Shown: positions 15,843 to 25,901, numbered from the stretch's first letter. The stretch: DNA of 64,000 nucleotides from Granulicella paludicola (GCF_025685545.1 NZ_JAGSYC010000026.1:372001-436000), one strand, 5' to 3'. Notes: generated by a model not told the origin, from the letters alone. A program made the numbers and translations.

Positions 15843-16628
15843 GTGAGCATCCACCCCACCGCCATCATCGCTGAAGGTGCTGTCATTCCGGCGAGCTGCA
15901 CCGTTGGGCCGTTCTGCACCATCGGTACGAACGTGGTGCTCGGCGAAGACTGCGAGCTCGTCTCGCACGTCGTCCTCGACGGCCACACCACCTTCGGCAA
16001 GGGCAACAAGGTCTACTCCTTCACCTGCATCGGCATCTCCCCGCAGGACCTCAAGTACGCAGGCGAACCGACCCGCGTACAGATCGGCGATAACAACTCC
16101 ATCCGCGAGTACGTCACCATCTCACGCGGCACCACCGGCGGCGGAGGCCTTACAAAGATCGGCTCCGACAACCTCATCATGGCCTACGTCCACATCGGCC
16201 ACGACTCGGTCATCGGCAGCGGTTGCATCCTGCCCAACGGTGCCACCCTCGCCGGCCACGTCACCGTCGAGGACTTCGCCACGCTGAGCGCCAATGCTCC
16301 CGTGCATCAGTTCTGCACCATCGGCAGGTACGCCTACATCGGCGGAGGCACCACAATCACGCAAGACGTGCTGCCCTACTCGCTCACATCCATCGAGCGC
16401 AACAACCATGCCTACGGCATCAACAAGGTCGGCCTCGCGCGCAAGGGCTTCACCCCGGAAGAACTCCGCGAGCTCGCAACCGCGATGCGCCTGCTCACCA
16501 GCGGCAAGCGCAACACCACCCAGGCCCTCGCCGAAATCAACGACATGCTCGCATCCGGCGACGCAGGCGACCACGTCCGCTACCTCGCGGACTTCGTAGC
16601 CAAAAGCGAACGCGGCGTGATCAAATAA
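15843..16628 (+). CDS. lpxA: UDP-N-acetylglucosamine acyltransferase
   Basis: First committed step of lipid A synthesis: transfers a 3-hydroxyacyl chain from ACP to UDP-GlcNAc in the cytoplasm. The 261 residues start with hexapeptide repeats (IHPTAIIAEGAVIPASCTVG), forming a left-handed beta helix. The region MAYVHIGHDSVIGSGCILPNGATLAGHV includes the catalytic histidine, and the helical C-terminus has INKVGLARKGFTPEELREL. The start is GTG 15843, with GAGG inside the end of fabZ as ribosome site. Length is as usual for LpxA. Confidence 0.95.
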   Translation: MSIHPTAIIAEGAVIPASCTVGPFCTIGTNVVLGEDCELVSHVVLDGHTTFGKGNKVYSFTCIGISPQDLKYAGEPTRVQIGDNNSIREYVTISRGTTGGGGLTKIGSDNLIMAYVHIGHDSVIGSGCILPNGATLAGHVTVEDFATLSANAPVHQFCTIGRYAYIGGGTTITQDVLPYSLTSIERNNHAYGINKVGLARKGFTPEELRELATAMRLLTSGKRNTTQALAEINDMLASGDAGDHVRYLADFVAKSERGVIK

Positions 16629-16630
16629 CG

Positions 16631-17545
16631 ATGGTCGACAGCGCGCGTATCCTCGGCCTCATCGCAGGCAACGGCCGCTTCCCGTTCCTGCTCCTCGACG
16701 CCGCGCGCGCTCACGGCCTCCGCGTCGTCGTCGCCGCCATCAAGGAAGAGACCTCACCCGAGATCGACACCCTCGCCTCCGCCGACCCCGAACATATCCG
16801 CGTTCACTGGCTCTCTCTCGGTGAACTCTCCCGCCTCATCGAAACCTTTCAGCGCGAAGGCGTTACCCGTGCCGTGATGGCGGGTCAGGTCAAGCACAAG
16901 CAGATCTTCTCCAGCATCCGTCCCGACTGGCGCCTCGCCAAGCTGCTCCTCAACCTTCGCACCCGCAACACCGACATGCTGCTCGGCGCCGTCGCCAAGG
17001 TCCTCGAAGACGAAGGCATCACCCTGCTCTCGTCCACTGCCTTCCTCGAGCCCATGCTCGCCCCCGCTGGCACGCTCACTGCACGGCCGCCCGACGCCAC
17101 CGAGCTCGCCGACATCGACTACGGCCTCCGCGTCGCCCGCTGCATCGCTGGCTTCGACCTCGGCCAGACCGTCGTCATCGCCGCAGGTGCTTGCGTCGCC
17201 GTCGAAGCCATGGAAGGCACCGACGCCACGATCTTGAGAGCGGGTGAACTGCTGCGAGCTGGCGAACTCTTCCGCACACTCGATGTTCCCGGAGAAGCAG
17301 CCGACGCCAGCACCCTCGCCCGCCGCCTCACCGTCGTCAAGGTCGCCAAGCCCAAGCAGGACATGCGCTTCGATGTCCCCGTCGTCGGCGTTCCCACCAT
17401 CGAAACCATGCGCTCCGCCGGAGCTACCTGCCTCTGCATCGAAGCCGGACGAACCCTGCTCTTCGACCGCGAAGCGATGATTGAAGCCGCAGACGCAGCA
17501 GGCATTGCCATCGTTGGCGACACCACAATTCCCGCCTCCACATAG
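16631..17545 (+). CDS. lpxI: UDP-2,3-diacylglucosamine pyrophosphatase, LpxI type
   Basis: Hydrolyses UDP-2,3-diacylglucosamine to lipid X and UMP, the step done by LpxH in enterobacteria; LpxI is an unrelated, alternative enzyme. The 304 residues begin LGLIAGNGRFPFLLLDAARAHG and continue with VMAGQVKHKQIFSS, NTDMLLGAVAKVLEDEG and TVVIAAGACVAVEAMEGTD; the C-terminal catalytic domain includes KPKQDMRFDVPVVGVPTIETM with its conserved Asp. It starts two bases after the lpxA stop, forming fabZ-lpxA-lpxI. No lpxB or lpxD is in the window. Confidence 0.92.
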   Translation: MVDSARILGLIAGNGRFPFLLLDAARAHGLRVVVAAIKEETSPEIDTLASADPEHIRVHWLSLGELSRLIETFQREGVTRAVMAGQVKHKQIFSSIRPDWRLAKLLLNLRTRNTDMLLGAVAKVLEDEGITLLSSTAFLEPMLAPAGTLTARPPDATELADIDYGLRVARCIAGFDLGQTVVIAAGACVAVEAMEGTDATILRAGELLRAGELFRTLDVPGEAADASTLARRLTVVKVAKPKQDMRFDVPVVGVPTIETMRSAGATCLCIEAGRTLLFDREAMIEAADAAGIAIVGDTTIPAST

Positions 17546-17677
17546 CACTTCCCTCTGCCCAACCTCACAATCCCGGCGTAGGATTAGAGTCGGCGACGCG
17601 GCCTTCGCGAATCTGCCTCCGGCATTCGCCGACAGTTTTCCCACCAGCAGCACCCAACAGATCCGACGGAGACTTCG

Positions 17678-18241
17678 ATGACACGTAACAAACTCTTTGC
17701 GTTCAGCCTCACCGGTGCGCTTGTCTGCGCGCTCGGCCTCGCCACCGCCCACATCGCCCGCGCCGCGGCTCCGGCTGCCGATATGCCCATCCTCGGCTCC
17801 GCCGCGCCCAACTTCACCCTGCCCTCGCAGGAAGACAAGATGGTCTCGCTCTCTGACTACAAAGGCAAATGGGTCGTCCTCTACTTCTACCCCAAGGACA
17901 TGACCTCCGGCTGCACCATCGAAGCCCACAACTTCCAGCGCGATCTTCCTAAGTACGACGCCGCCAACGCCGTCGTCCTCGGCGTCTCGTTCGATACCGT
18001 CGAGAGCCACAAGACCTTCTGCACTAAGGACTCCCTCACCTTCAAGCTGCTCGCCGATCCTGACCACAAGGCTATCGATGCCTACGGCGTTCCCTTTAAG
18101 GGCATGGGCGACATGCACTACGCCGCTCGCACCACCTTCCTCATCTCCCCTAGTGGCAAGGTCGTCAAGGAGTGGGACGTGAAGGACATCCCCAACCACA
18201 GCACCGAAGTCCTCGCCACCATCGACTCCATGAAGAAGTAA
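17678..18241 (+). CDS. exported Bcp-like peroxiredoxin
   Basis: A 187-residue thioredoxin-fold peroxidase with a Sec signal (FSLTGALVCALGLATAHIARAA), so it is likely periplasmic. The peroxidatic cysteine is in DMTSGCTIEAHNF near residue 83. In most Bcp/PrxQ proteins a resolving cysteine sits five residues later; here that place is His. Another Cys (KTFCTKDSLTFKLLADPD, near residue 112) might take the role. Reduces hydrogen or organic peroxides with a thiol donor that cannot be identified here. It has its own leader of 130 bases after lpxI and a strong terminator downstream. Confidence 0.87.
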   Translation: MTRNKLFAFSLTGALVCALGLATAHIARAAAPAADMPILGSAAPNFTLPSQEDKMVSLSDYKGKWVVLYFYPKDMTSGCTIEAHNFQRDLPKYDAANAVVLGVSFDTVESHKTFCTKDSLTFKLLADPDHKAIDAYGVPFKGMGDMHYAARTTFLISPSGKVVKEWDVKDIPNHSTEVLATIDSMKK

Positions 18242-18246
18242 TCAAT

Positions 18247-18315
18247 CTGCCGAGACCTCATCGGCAGACGCAAAAATGCCCGGACCTCCTAGGAGGCTCG
18301 GGCATTTTTGCTTGC
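18247..18315. terminator. double hairpin terminator between converging genes
   Basis: First hairpin 18247-18267 (CTGCCGA/TCGGCAG). Second 18270-18311 with a 13-base arm GCAAAAATGCCCG and its exact complement, carrying A-run and T-run on the outside so that it works in both directions, for the peroxiredoxin gene and for the histone-like gene. Confidence 0.85.
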
Positions 18316-18339
18316 CTTGGTTGTGGTTAGAAAGAAGAA

Positions 18340-19119
18340 CTACTTCTTAGCAGGAGCCTTCTTGACGGCCTTCTTAACAGCCTTCTTGACGGCCTTCTTC
18401 GCAGGAGCCTTCTTGGCAACTGCCTTCTTGGCGGGTGCCTTCTTGGCAACTACCTTCTTCGCAACTGCCTTCTTCACTGCCTTCTTTGCGGGAGCCTTCT
18501 TTACTGCCTTCTTAGTTGCCACGGTCGTACCTCTCATAGTTGATTTTTTACTGCTGGTGCCCTTGTTGCCGACCACCTTCTTAGGGGCAGTCTTACCGCC
18601 GCGCAGAGCACCGGACTTCTTCGCGGCAGAACTTGAAATCTTTTTACCCGCAGCTTTCTTGACGGCCTTCTTTGCCAAGGCCTTCTTCGCGGGTGCCTTC
18701 TTTGCCACAGCCTTCACTGCCTTCTTCGCTACCGCCTTCTTCGCGGGAGCCTTCTTGGCAGGCGCTGCCTTCTTCGCAACAACTTTCTTTGCGACAACCT
18801 TCTTCGCAACAGCCTTCTTCGCCGGTGCCTTCTTCGTTGCAGCCTTCTTCACAGCCGCAGGAGCCACAGGCTCGGGCGCCACAGCTGGCTCCGGAACAGA
18901 AGAAAGATGCGTCGGCGGCTCGTACGGCTCCACCGGCGTCGACGGAGCAGCGTACACTTCAGCCTCTTCCGCATGAGTATCCGGGGCTACCGAAGACTCC
19001 TCTTCTTCCTCGTCCTCATCGTCGAGGTCTTCGTCGTCCACATCGTTGGCGTCGTCATCGAACGCATCGTCGTCGAAACCAGCAGCGTACATCTTGATCG
19101 TCTCTTCGTCGTGAAACAT
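18340..19119 (-). CDS. histone-H1-like Lys/Ala-repeat protein with acidic N-terminus
   Basis: A 259-residue low-complexity protein in two halves. Residues about 5-50 are strongly acidic (DDEDLDDEDEEEEESS). A Pro/Glu linker (SSVPEPAVAPEPVAP) follows. Residues 90-259 are Lys/Ala repeats such as KKAPAKKAVAKKVVAKK, broken near the middle by a Ser/Gly/Thr segment. The basic half resembles eukaryotic H1 tails and bacterial H1-like nucleoid proteins, so DNA binding is likely. The acidic half could mask the basic one. GGAGAG before ATG 19119 supports the start. The repeats are encoded by near-repeated DNA and may vary in number between strains. Confidence 0.75.
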   Translation of the reverse strand: MFHDEETIKMYAAGFDDDAFDDDANDVDDEDLDDEDEEEEESSVAPDTHAEEAEVYAAPSTPVEPYEPPTHLSSVPEPAVAPEPVAPAAVKKAATKKAPAKKAVAKKVVAKKVVAKKAAPAKKAPAKKAVAKKAVKAVAKKAPAKKALAKKAVKKAAGKKISSSAAKKSGALRGGKTAPKKVVGNKGTSSKKSTMRGTTVATKKAVKKAPAKKAVKKAVAKKVVAKKAPAKKAVAKKAPAKKAVKKAVKKAVKKAPAKK

Positions 19120-19355
19120 GAATGATCTCTCCGAACTTGCTAGCGTTTCAATCCTGCGCTTCGTTGATGTGGAACTCTTACTCTCTCATCTGTGTGATGC
19201 GTTGCTTGGACAACACGCAGATCACACATGGACGATAGTGACAGAATTACGCTCCACAGGTGGAAATAGCAAGCATCTTTTTTGGTGCAACACGAAAATT
19301 TTGCAGTAGTGAACTTTGCCTCACGATCTCTTCGTCACTCTCTTCGCAAAACACT

Positions 19356-21221
19356 TCAGCGTCTTCTCTTCTTTGTAGGTGCGCTCGACCTCTTCGCCGG
19401 TGCATTCTTGCCGTGAACAGCATGCGCACTTGCATGCGATTCACGCGTGCTGCGACCACCGCGTGCCGATGCATAGCCCTTCGTGTGACCATGCTTGCCA
19501 CGGGCTGCGCGACTTGTCGGAGCCAGTCGAATCGGCTCGGCCACATACAGCGATCGACCCGGTGCCACGCGGCTCGAACTCAACTTGTTCCACTCGCGCA
19601 GCTGCTCTACCGTCACACCAAAACGGTCCGCCACCGTGACCAGCGTATCGCTGCGACGCATCGTGTAACGTACCTGTCCATGCGACGAAGAAGCCGCGGC
19701 CACCGGGATCACCAGCTCGTCACCCTCTTCAATCGGATGCTCCGCCTTCAACTCGTTGAACTCTGAAATCTCGCTCGGTCGCGAATGCATCGCAGCCGCG
19801 ATCTCATCCAGCGTCTCGCCAGGCTTCACCACATGGAAACGCCAGCTCGCACGATTGCGCTCCGGAATGTTCTGCAGCCGATCCAGATACTCCGCCTTCG
19901 TGCCGGTCGGAATGTGGAGGTCGAAGCTCATGTCCGTCGGCGTCGCCAGCCGCAGTAGCGCAGGATTCAACGCCACCACGTCCGCGACCGTCGAATCCGT
20001 CAGGTCTGCCACCAGTCGCAGATCTATCGAGTATTCCGTCGTCACCGTGTCGAACTTCACCGGCGCATCGTAGTTCAAATCCGTCAGCCCATACTGCTTC
20101 GGGTTCTTCGCCATGATGATTGCCGCGATCACGCTCGGGATATACGCCTTCGTCTCCGCAGGTAACCCGCCATGCCGATAGATCTCCCAGTAGTCCGCAT
20201 ACCCCGTGCGGCTCACGATATGCTGCACCCGTCCCGGACCCCAGTCATACGCCGCCATCGCCAGGTACCAGTCTCCAAAGAGCTCGTACAACGTCTTCAT
20301 GTACTTCGCATACGCAATTGTCGACTTCTCCGGATCGAACCGCTCGTCGAAGTACCCGTTCTTCGACAGGCCGTAGCTCTGCACAAACGGCATGAACTGC
20401 CACATGCCACCCGCTCCGCTGCCACGGTTCAACGCCTGCGGCTGGAATCCCGACTCCGTCACCGCCTGGTAGATCAAATCCTGCGGTACCCCGTTATCGC
20501 GCAGGATCTTCGAGATCATGTCTTTATACTTGCCCGCGCGCTCCAGCGAATGCACCAGGTGAGCTCGCAGTGCCGGCTTGTTGCTGTACGCATCGATCCA
20601 GCCTGCAACGTAGTCGTTCACCACCAGTGGAAGATCCGACGTCGTCGTCTTCAATTCCGCTGTCACCTTGCCGAGCAGCGCCGGGTCGGGCGCAAACGTC
20701 ACCTCGTCCGCAGCGTCGACAGGCGCCGCTTCAAGCGCGGGCGAGAATCCGTTCCCCTGCCGCAGCGCCAGCAGCTCCAGCGAGTTGATGCTCGACAGCA
20801 GTCGCTCAAACTCATCCGATAGCTGCGGGTCGCTCTTCAGATCGAAGCCGCTCGACAGCATCATGTCCACGGCAGCATCAAAATCCTGCCGCGCTGCCTC
20901 CAGATGATTGGCGTTGTAGTTGTCCAGGCCCGACCGATAGCTCGCCTCGGCCTTCGTAATCAGGTCCTGCACCTTCTGCGCGTACTGCGCCGCAGCTTCT
21001 TGCTGGGCAGCTTCACTGCTCGCAGCCACCCCATTCGCAGCCGCACCACTCTTCGCCCCGATGCTCTGCTGCGGCCGTGCGGAAAGATCGCTATAAAAAC
21101 GTTCTGCGCGCGCCGCCGTCGACCACAACGGAGCACAGATCGCCGCGGCAAAAACCATTGCCGCGACTCCCGGCCGGGGCCCGCTATGCTGCTCAGAAAA
21201 ACTTGGTTTGCGTCTCGACAT
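19356..21221 (-). CDS. MltD-like lytic transglycosylase with two LysM domains
   Basis: About 621 residues, exported: MSRRKPSFSEQ then a hydrophobic segment VAAMVFAAAICAPLWSTAARAE. The catalytic SLT domain lies at about residues 215-360, with glutamate in YQAVTESGFQPQALN and the motifs GAGGMWQFMPF and AMAAYDWGPGRV. Two LysM repeats follow: HVVKPGETLDEIAAAM near 450 and YTMRRSDTLVTVADRFGV near 515. The Ser/Arg/His-rich tail is basic. It cleaves murein strands to anhydromuropeptides in the periplasm. ATG 21221 is preferred because of GAGAGGG just before it; ATG 21233 is in the same frame. Confidence 0.88.
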   Translation of the reverse strand: MSRRKPSFSEQHSGPRPGVAAMVFAAAICAPLWSTAARAERFYSDLSARPQQSIGAKSGAAANGVAASSEAAQQEAAAQYAQKVQDLITKAEASYRSGLDNYNANHLEAARQDFDAAVDMMLSSGFDLKSDPQLSDEFERLLSSINSLELLALRQGNGFSPALEAAPVDAADEVTFAPDPALLGKVTAELKTTTSDLPLVVNDYVAGWIDAYSNKPALRAHLVHSLERAGKYKDMISKILRDNGVPQDLIYQAVTESGFQPQALNRGSGAGGMWQFMPFVQSYGLSKNGYFDERFDPEKSTIAYAKYMKTLYELFGDWYLAMAAYDWGPGRVQHIVSRTGYADYWEIYRHGGLPAETKAYIPSVIAAIIMAKNPKQYGLTDLNYDAPVKFDTVTTEYSIDLRLVADLTDSTVADVVALNPALLRLATPTDMSFDLHIPTGTKAEYLDRLQNIPERNRASWRFHVVKPGETLDEIAAAMHSRPSEISEFNELKAEHPIEEGDELVIPVAAASSSHGQVRYTMRRSDTLVTVADRFGVTVEQLREWNKLSSSRVAPGRSLYVAEPIRLAPTSRAARGKHGHTKGYASARGGRSTRESHASAHAVHGKNAPAKRSSAPTKKRRR

Positions 21222-21312
21222 CAACCCTCTCATTGTACGGGCTGATCGTCGTTAACCCGCATCGCGCTGCTTTGATTCGCAATCGATTCACGAACCATGC
21301 GCGGCTCCTGCT

Positions 21313-22572
21313 TCACGTCGTTCCATCGATCGCGGCCCCGTTCTGGAACAGCATCTCGGTCTCACGCGCAGCCATCGTGCCTCGCTCCTCGCTGTAGCGG
21401 AAGCGTCCCTTCCTGCGCAGAAATCGCCTCTCAACAAACTCGTAGCACAGCACCGACACACCGAAGCACCACGCCACATAGCCGACAAACATCGCCACGC
21501 TCACCACGTCATACGCCAACGCTCCACTGCATCGCCCCTGCAGCCGCGCCACTGTCTCCAGGTACCACGGTCGCGCGATCAGATGAATCAGGTACAGCCC
21601 GTAGCTATACCTGCCCAGCGTCCGCAACATCTGCTGATTGCATCCGCGTGCCACCAGCGTCTCGCTCCTCGCAGCCAGCCCCACGACTGCCGCGAACAGT
21701 ACCGCTGCCGATCCATACCCGTACTTCACCATCGGCGCACTAAACATCGACCCATGCCCCGCAACCGCAAAGCTCGTCACCACACCCAAAGCCCCTGCAG
21801 CCATCGCCGCATACAGCCACGCAGCGCTCAGCCGTGCAACTCCCTCCCGACTGCGCAGCACCACCGCCACCGCTCCGCCCAGCAGCAACCCATCCAGCCG
21901 CATCGGCAGCTCAAAATACGGAGTCCCCAACGCAAAGCTGCCCGCATGCGCCACGGCAACAAACCTGAGCCCTACCGAAAGCATCACCCCGGCTCCACAT
22001 AGCCACAGCACCCGCGCTCTCGTTCGCGCCAGAAACATCGCCAGCGGCCACAGCAGATAAAACTGTTCCTCTACCGCCAGCGACCACAGATGCGACACAT
22101 CCAGCCTCGGTACGACCCCGATCGGAAGCCCCATATCGCGCACGATATTGCTGGCATACACGAAGTACGGCACCGCCCACACCGTCAGCCGCCCACCCAT
22201 CGCAGCATTCAGCGCAATCACCATCGCCACCACCACTCCATAGAGAGGGATCAGCCGCAACGCTCGCCTTGCATAGAAGACGCGAAAGAATCCTTTTTGC
22301 CCCAGGGTGTCATATAAAACACCTGTAATCAGGAACCCCGAAAGCACGAAGAACAGGTCCACCCCAAGCCACAGCGTCGCGCACACCATCGCCACCGGAT
22401 GCCCGCCAGGAAACGGGCACAGATGGTGACACAACACCATCAGCGCGGCAAGACCGCGCAGGCCATCCAGGCTGCCGAGGCGACGCCTGTGGTTCAACGT
22501 TCGTCCACTTCCAGGCCCGTCCTCAATGGTTGCCACGCGCACCTTCTTCTCTACGTACTCAGTACAGCGCAT
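21313..22572 (-). CDS. acyltransferase 3 family membrane protein
   Basis: A 419-residue integral membrane enzyme of the OafA/YrhL acyltransferase-3 family. Residues about 33-45 hold [20 protein letters not shown], with the R-G-x-A and His typical of the active site. The segments [33 protein letters not shown] and [18 protein letters not shown] are all diagnostic. About ten hydrophobic helices are present. It would O-acylate a surface polysaccharide or lipid; the target is unknown. It is divergent from lepA with a 99-base gap. Confidence 0.9.
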   Translation of the reverse strand: MRCTEYVEKKVRVATIEDGPGSGRTLNHRRRLGSLDGLRGLAALMVLCHHLCPFPGGHPVAMVCATLWLGVDLFFVLSGFLITGVLYDTLGQKGFFRVFYARRALRLIPLYGVVVAMVIALNAAMGGRLTVWAVPYFVYASNIVRDMGLPIGVVPRLDVSHLWSLAVEEQFYLLWPLAMFLARTRARVLWLCGAGVMLSVGLRFVAVAHAGSFALGTPYFELPMRLDGLLLGGAVAVVLRSREGVARLSAAWLYAAMAAGALGVVTSFAVAGHGSMFSAPMVKYGYGSAAVLFAAVVGLAARSETLVARGCNQQMLRTLGRYSYGLYLIHLIARPWYLETVARLQGRCSGALAYDVVSVAMFVGYVAWCFGVSVLCYEFVERRFLRRKGRFRYSEERGTMAARETEMLFQNGAAIDGTT

Positions 22573-22671
22573 CGGCAGAGTAGCACGTCCGCATTAGCCC
22601 GTCCCTGCCTCCTTAGCGGTGTTAGCCTAAGAGTTCAAGGATTTTTCCCTCCGGACCCAAGAAAACAAAGC

Positions 22672-24474
22672 ATGGACCCCAAGTACATCCGCAACTTCGC
22701 GATCATCGCGCACATCGATCACGGCAAATCCACCCTCTCCGATCGTCTCCTCGAGATAACCGGCTCACTCACCCAGCGCGAGATGCAGGCCCAGGTCCTC
22801 GACGCCATGGACCTCGAGCGCGAGCGTGGCATCACCATCAAGGCCCACACCGTCCGCATGATGTACAAGGCCTCCGACGGCCACAACTATCAGCTGAACC
22901 TCATCGACACCCCCGGCCACGTCGACTTCAGCTACGAAGTCTCCCGCTCCCTCGCCTCCTGCGAAGGCGCTCTCCTCGTCGTCGATGCCAGCCAGGGCGT
23001 GGAGGCCCAGACCCTCGCCAACGCCTACCTCGCCATCTCCAACGGCCTCGAAATCATCCCCGTCATCAACAAAATCGATCTTCCCTCCGCGGACATCGAG
23101 CGCACCAAGGCGATGATCGAAAAATCCGTGGGTCTACCCGCCGACGACGCCGTCTGCGTCTCCGCCAAGACCGGCCTCAACGTCGCCGACATCCTCGAAG
23201 CCGTCGTGCATCTCGTGCCGCAGCCCAAGGGCGACCCCGAAGCTCCTCTCCAGGCCCTCATCTTCGATAGCTGGTTCGACGCCTACAAGGGCGTCATCAT
23301 CCTCGCCCGCATCATCAATGGCCGCCTGCGCAGAGGCGACAAGATCAAGGTGATGTCCAACAATCGCCAGTTCGAAGTCGACAGCCTCGGCGTCATGACG
23401 CCCAAGCCCATCGTCCTCGAGGAGCTCTCCGCCGGCGAAGTCGGCTTCTTCGTCGCCACCATCAAGAACGTGGCCGACACCAAGGTCGGCGACACCATCA
23501 CCCACGTGGACCGCCCCTGCGCCGACGCGCTCCCCGGCTTCGAAGACATCAAGTCCATGGTCTTCGCCGGGCTCTACACCGTCGATTCGCACGCCCACGG
23601 CATGTTGCGCGACGCTCTCGAAAAGCTGCGCCTCAACGACGCCAGCTTCAACTTCGAGCCCGAATCCTCGGTCGCCCTCGGCTTCGGCTTCCGCTGCGGC
23701 TTCCTCGGCCTGCTTCACCTCGAAATCATCCAGGAACGCCTCGAGCGCGAATACGATCTCGACCTCATCATCACCGCCCCCGGCGTGCAGTACAACATCA
23801 CCATGACCGACGGCACCGTCCTCACCGTCGACAATCCCTCGCGCTGGCCCGACCCCACCGAAATCGAAGCCATCGAAGAGCCCGTCATCATCGCCAAGAT
23901 CCTCACCAACGAGGAGTACGTCGGCAACATCCTCAAGCTCGTCGAAGACAAGCGCGGCCGCCAGCAGAACATCGAATACGTCTCCGAGACCCGCGTCATG
24001 CTCACCTACGAGCTCCCGCTGAACGAGATCGTCCTCGACTTCTATGACCGCCTCAAGTCCGTCAGCCGCGGCTACGCCTCGCTCGACTACCACCTCTCCG
24101 GCACCTGGATCTCGCCCATGGTGAAGATGGACATCCTCATCGGCGGCGACCCCGTCGACGCGCTCTCCCTCATCGTTCACCGCGACTCCGCCTACGATCG
24201 CGGCAAGGTCCTCGTTGAAAAGATGCGCGAACTCATCCCCCGCCAGATGTTCGAGGTTGCCATCCAGGCCGCCATCGGCTCCAAGATCATCGCTCGCTCG
24301 ACCGTCACGGCCATCCGCAAGAACGTCATCGCCAAGTGCTACGGCGGCGACATCTCGCGTAAGAAGAAGCTGCTCGACAAGCAAAAAGAAGGCAAGAAGC
24401 GGATGAAGCGCATCGGCAAGGTCGACATCCCGCAGGAAGCCTTCCTCGCCGTCCTCAAGGTCGGCGAAGAGTAG
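22672..24474 (+). CDS. lepA: elongation factor 4 (LepA)
   Basis: A 600-residue ribosome-binding GTPase. G motifs: [10 protein letters not shown] (G1), [10 protein letters not shown] (G2), [12 protein letters not shown] (G3), NKIDLPSA (G4) and SAKTGLNV (G5). The EF-Tu-like domain II, EF-G-like domains III and V ([16 protein letters not shown], then [12 protein letters not shown]) and the LepA-specific C-terminal domain ending [33 protein letters not shown] are complete. EF4 affects ribosome assembly or translocation under stress. ATG 22672 is chosen; the long upstream extension in this frame is antisense to the acyltransferase gene. Confidence 0.97.
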   Translation: MDPKYIRNFAIIAHIDHGKSTLSDRLLEITGSLTQREMQAQVLDAMDLERERGITIKAHTVRMMYKASDGHNYQLNLIDTPGHVDFSYEVSRSLASCEGALLVVDASQGVEAQTLANAYLAISNGLEIIPVINKIDLPSADIERTKAMIEKSVGLPADDAVCVSAKTGLNVADILEAVVHLVPQPKGDPEAPLQALIFDSWFDAYKGVIILARIINGRLRRGDKIKVMSNNRQFEVDSLGVMTPKPIVLEELSAGEVGFFVATIKNVADTKVGDTITHVDRPCADALPGFEDIKSMVFAGLYTVDSHAHGMLRDALEKLRLNDASFNFEPESSVALGFGFRCGFLGLLHLEIIQERLEREYDLDLIITAPGVQYNITMTDGTVLTVDNPSRWPDPTEIEAIEEPVIIAKILTNEEYVGNILKLVEDKRGRQQNIEYVSETRVMLTYELPLNEIVLDFYDRLKSVSRGYASLDYHLSGTWISPMVKMDILIGGDPVDALSLIVHRDSAYDRGKVLVEKMRELIPRQMFEVAIQAAIGSKIIARSTVTAIRKNVIAKCYGGDISRKKKLLDKQKEGKKRMKRIGKVDIPQEAFLAVLKVGEE

Positions 24475-24479
24475 TCAAC

Positions 24480-24537
24480 GAACGCCAGCTGAAAGTCGAC
24501 CACCCGCAAAATCACGGTGCAACTTAAGCTGGCGTTC
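24480..24537 (+). terminator. inverted repeat after lepA
   Basis: Eleven-base arms GAACGCCAGCT (24480-24490) and AGCTGGCGTTC (24527-24537) are perfect complements around a 36-base loop. It may terminate lepA transcription; there is no T-run. Confidence 0.4.
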
Positions 24538-24562
24538 ATGTCCATAAGTGCATAATCCGTTC

Positions 24563-25588
24563 ATGCGCCTAGCCCTCACTCTCGCCGCCCTGTCGTGCCT
24601 CGCCGTCTCCGCGTCCGCCCAAAGCGGCCCGTACAAGATCCTTCAGACCGTCAAGGTTGGCGGCGAAGGTGGCTGGGACTACGTCGCAGCCGACTCCACC
24701 GATCGCCGCCTCTTCATAGCCCGCTCTGGCCCCGCAGGCAGCATTCACGCCTACGATCTCGACAGCCTCAAGGAAGTCGGTGTTATCCCCGGCATCAGCG
24801 CGCACGGCGTCGCCGTAGACGTCGCCACTCATCACGGCTTCGCCACCTCCAAGGGTGTCGCCATGTTCGACCTCAAGACCCTTGCCGTCCTCAAGCCCTC
24901 ACTCAATGTCCAGGGCAATCCCGATGGCTATCTCGACGACCCCGCCACCAGCCGCGTCTACATCCTCAGCCACTCCGCGCCGAACGTCACCGTGCTCGAT
25001 GCCAAAGACGGCGCGATCCTCGGCACCATCGATCTCGGCGGCGCACCCGAACAGGCCCAGCTCGACGGCAAGGGACATCTCTTCATCGACCTCGAAGATA
25101 AAGACGCCATCGCCGTCGTCGACACCAAGACGATGAAGATGACCGGCAAGTACGACATCTCCAGCAAGGGCGGCGGCTGCGCTGGCCTCGCCATCGACGC
25201 CAAAAACTTCGTTCTCTTCGCCGCATGCCGCGATAAGAAGAACATGATCATCCTGAGTGCGACCGACGGCAAAATCCTCGACGCCCTGCCCATCGGCACC
25301 GGCTCGGACGGCGCGGTCTTCAATCCCAAAACCAGCGAAGTCTTCAGCTCTCAGGGCGATGGCACGCTGACCATCATCAAGGAAAGCTCTCCCACCTCCT
25401 TCTCCGTAGAGCAGACCGTCACCACCCCAGTCCGCGCCAAGACGCTCACCCTCGACACGAAGACCGACCACATCATCACCGCGACAGGAGAATTCGGCCC
25501 GGCCCCCGAACCCGCCACCCCCGGTGCTCGTCCCGCACGCCCACCCATGCTTCCCGGCACCTTCTCCATCATCGTGGTCGGCAAGTAG
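24563..25588 (+). CDS. exported YncE-like beta-propeller protein
   Basis: A 341-residue protein with a Sec signal (LALTLAALSCLAVSASAQS). Repeats of about 45 residues follow, with blade-like strands ending in patterns such as GGWDYVAADSTDRRLFIARSG, ATSKGVAMFDLKTLAVL, SRVYILSHSAPNVTVLDAKDG and FVLFAACRDKKNMIILSATDG. This matches the YncE/quinohaemoprotein-amine-dehydrogenase-like seven-bladed propellers found in periplasms. No catalytic residues are recognised. ATG 24563 is preferred over GTG 24548 because it fits the signal peptide. A Pro/Ala-rich insert (EPATPGARPARPPML) sits before the last strand. Confidence 0.72.
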   Translation: MRLALTLAALSCLAVSASAQSGPYKILQTVKVGGEGGWDYVAADSTDRRLFIARSGPAGSIHAYDLDSLKEVGVIPGISAHGVAVDVATHHGFATSKGVAMFDLKTLAVLKPSLNVQGNPDGYLDDPATSRVYILSHSAPNVTVLDAKDGAILGTIDLGGAPEQAQLDGKGHLFIDLEDKDAIAVVDTKTMKMTGKYDISSKGGGCAGLAIDAKNFVLFAACRDKKNMIILSATDGKILDALPIGTGSDGAVFNPKTSEVFSSQGDGTLTIIKESSPTSFSVEQTVTTPVRAKTLTLDTKTDHIITATGEFGPAPEPATPGARPARPPMLPGTFSIIVVGK

Positions 25589-25640
25589 CTCGTCCCAAAG
25601 CAGTCATCACCCTGTGCTACGGGAAGTTCTGCACCAACCC

Positions 25641-25716
25641 GCTTTGAAGGGTACGGGCTTCAGCCCGTACATAAAAAGACGTTAGAAAATTCGGGGCTTT
25701 AGCCCCGGAGGGTGCG
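25641..25716. repeat. REP pair of the same family as the RAYT unit
   Basis: GCTTTGAAGGG plus a hairpin TACGGGCTTCAGCCCGTA (25641-25670), then a second hairpin CGGGGCTTTAGCCCCG near 25692-25707. The first 11 bases equal the outer end of the 5031 unit, but there is no transposase nearby. Confidence 0.75.
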
Positions 25717-25777
25717 GGTGTTTGATCCTGACTGAACGTAGTCAGAGCCTCCCTGGAACAGCACGCAGCAACATCAC

Positions 25778-25814
25778 GCGGCGATCTCAACTCCTGAGAT
25801 CGCCGCTTTCCTTT
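25778..25814 (+). terminator. intrinsic terminator
   Basis: A 12-bp perfect stem, GCGGCGATCTCA and its complement, with a 5-base loop (25778-25806), followed by TTTCCTTT. With the REP pair it fills the 313-base gap between the propeller gene and the TIGR03435 gene; the remainder shows nothing recognisable. Confidence 0.65.
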
Positions 25815-25901
25815 CGGACATCGACTTCCAACCGATCTTCCCTCAGCGCAGCCATCTCTGCTCGATAGTGCGCGATCTGTCCTCGCGCGTACGATGCCTA
25901 C

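Noticed and set aside
16754-18199. 481-codon reverse open frame
   Set aside because: Antisense to lpxI and the peroxiredoxin gene, which are both clear.
22399-22671. N-terminal extension of lepA
   Set aside because: Antisense to the acyltransferase start; EF4 proteins begin at the [11 protein letters not shown] region.
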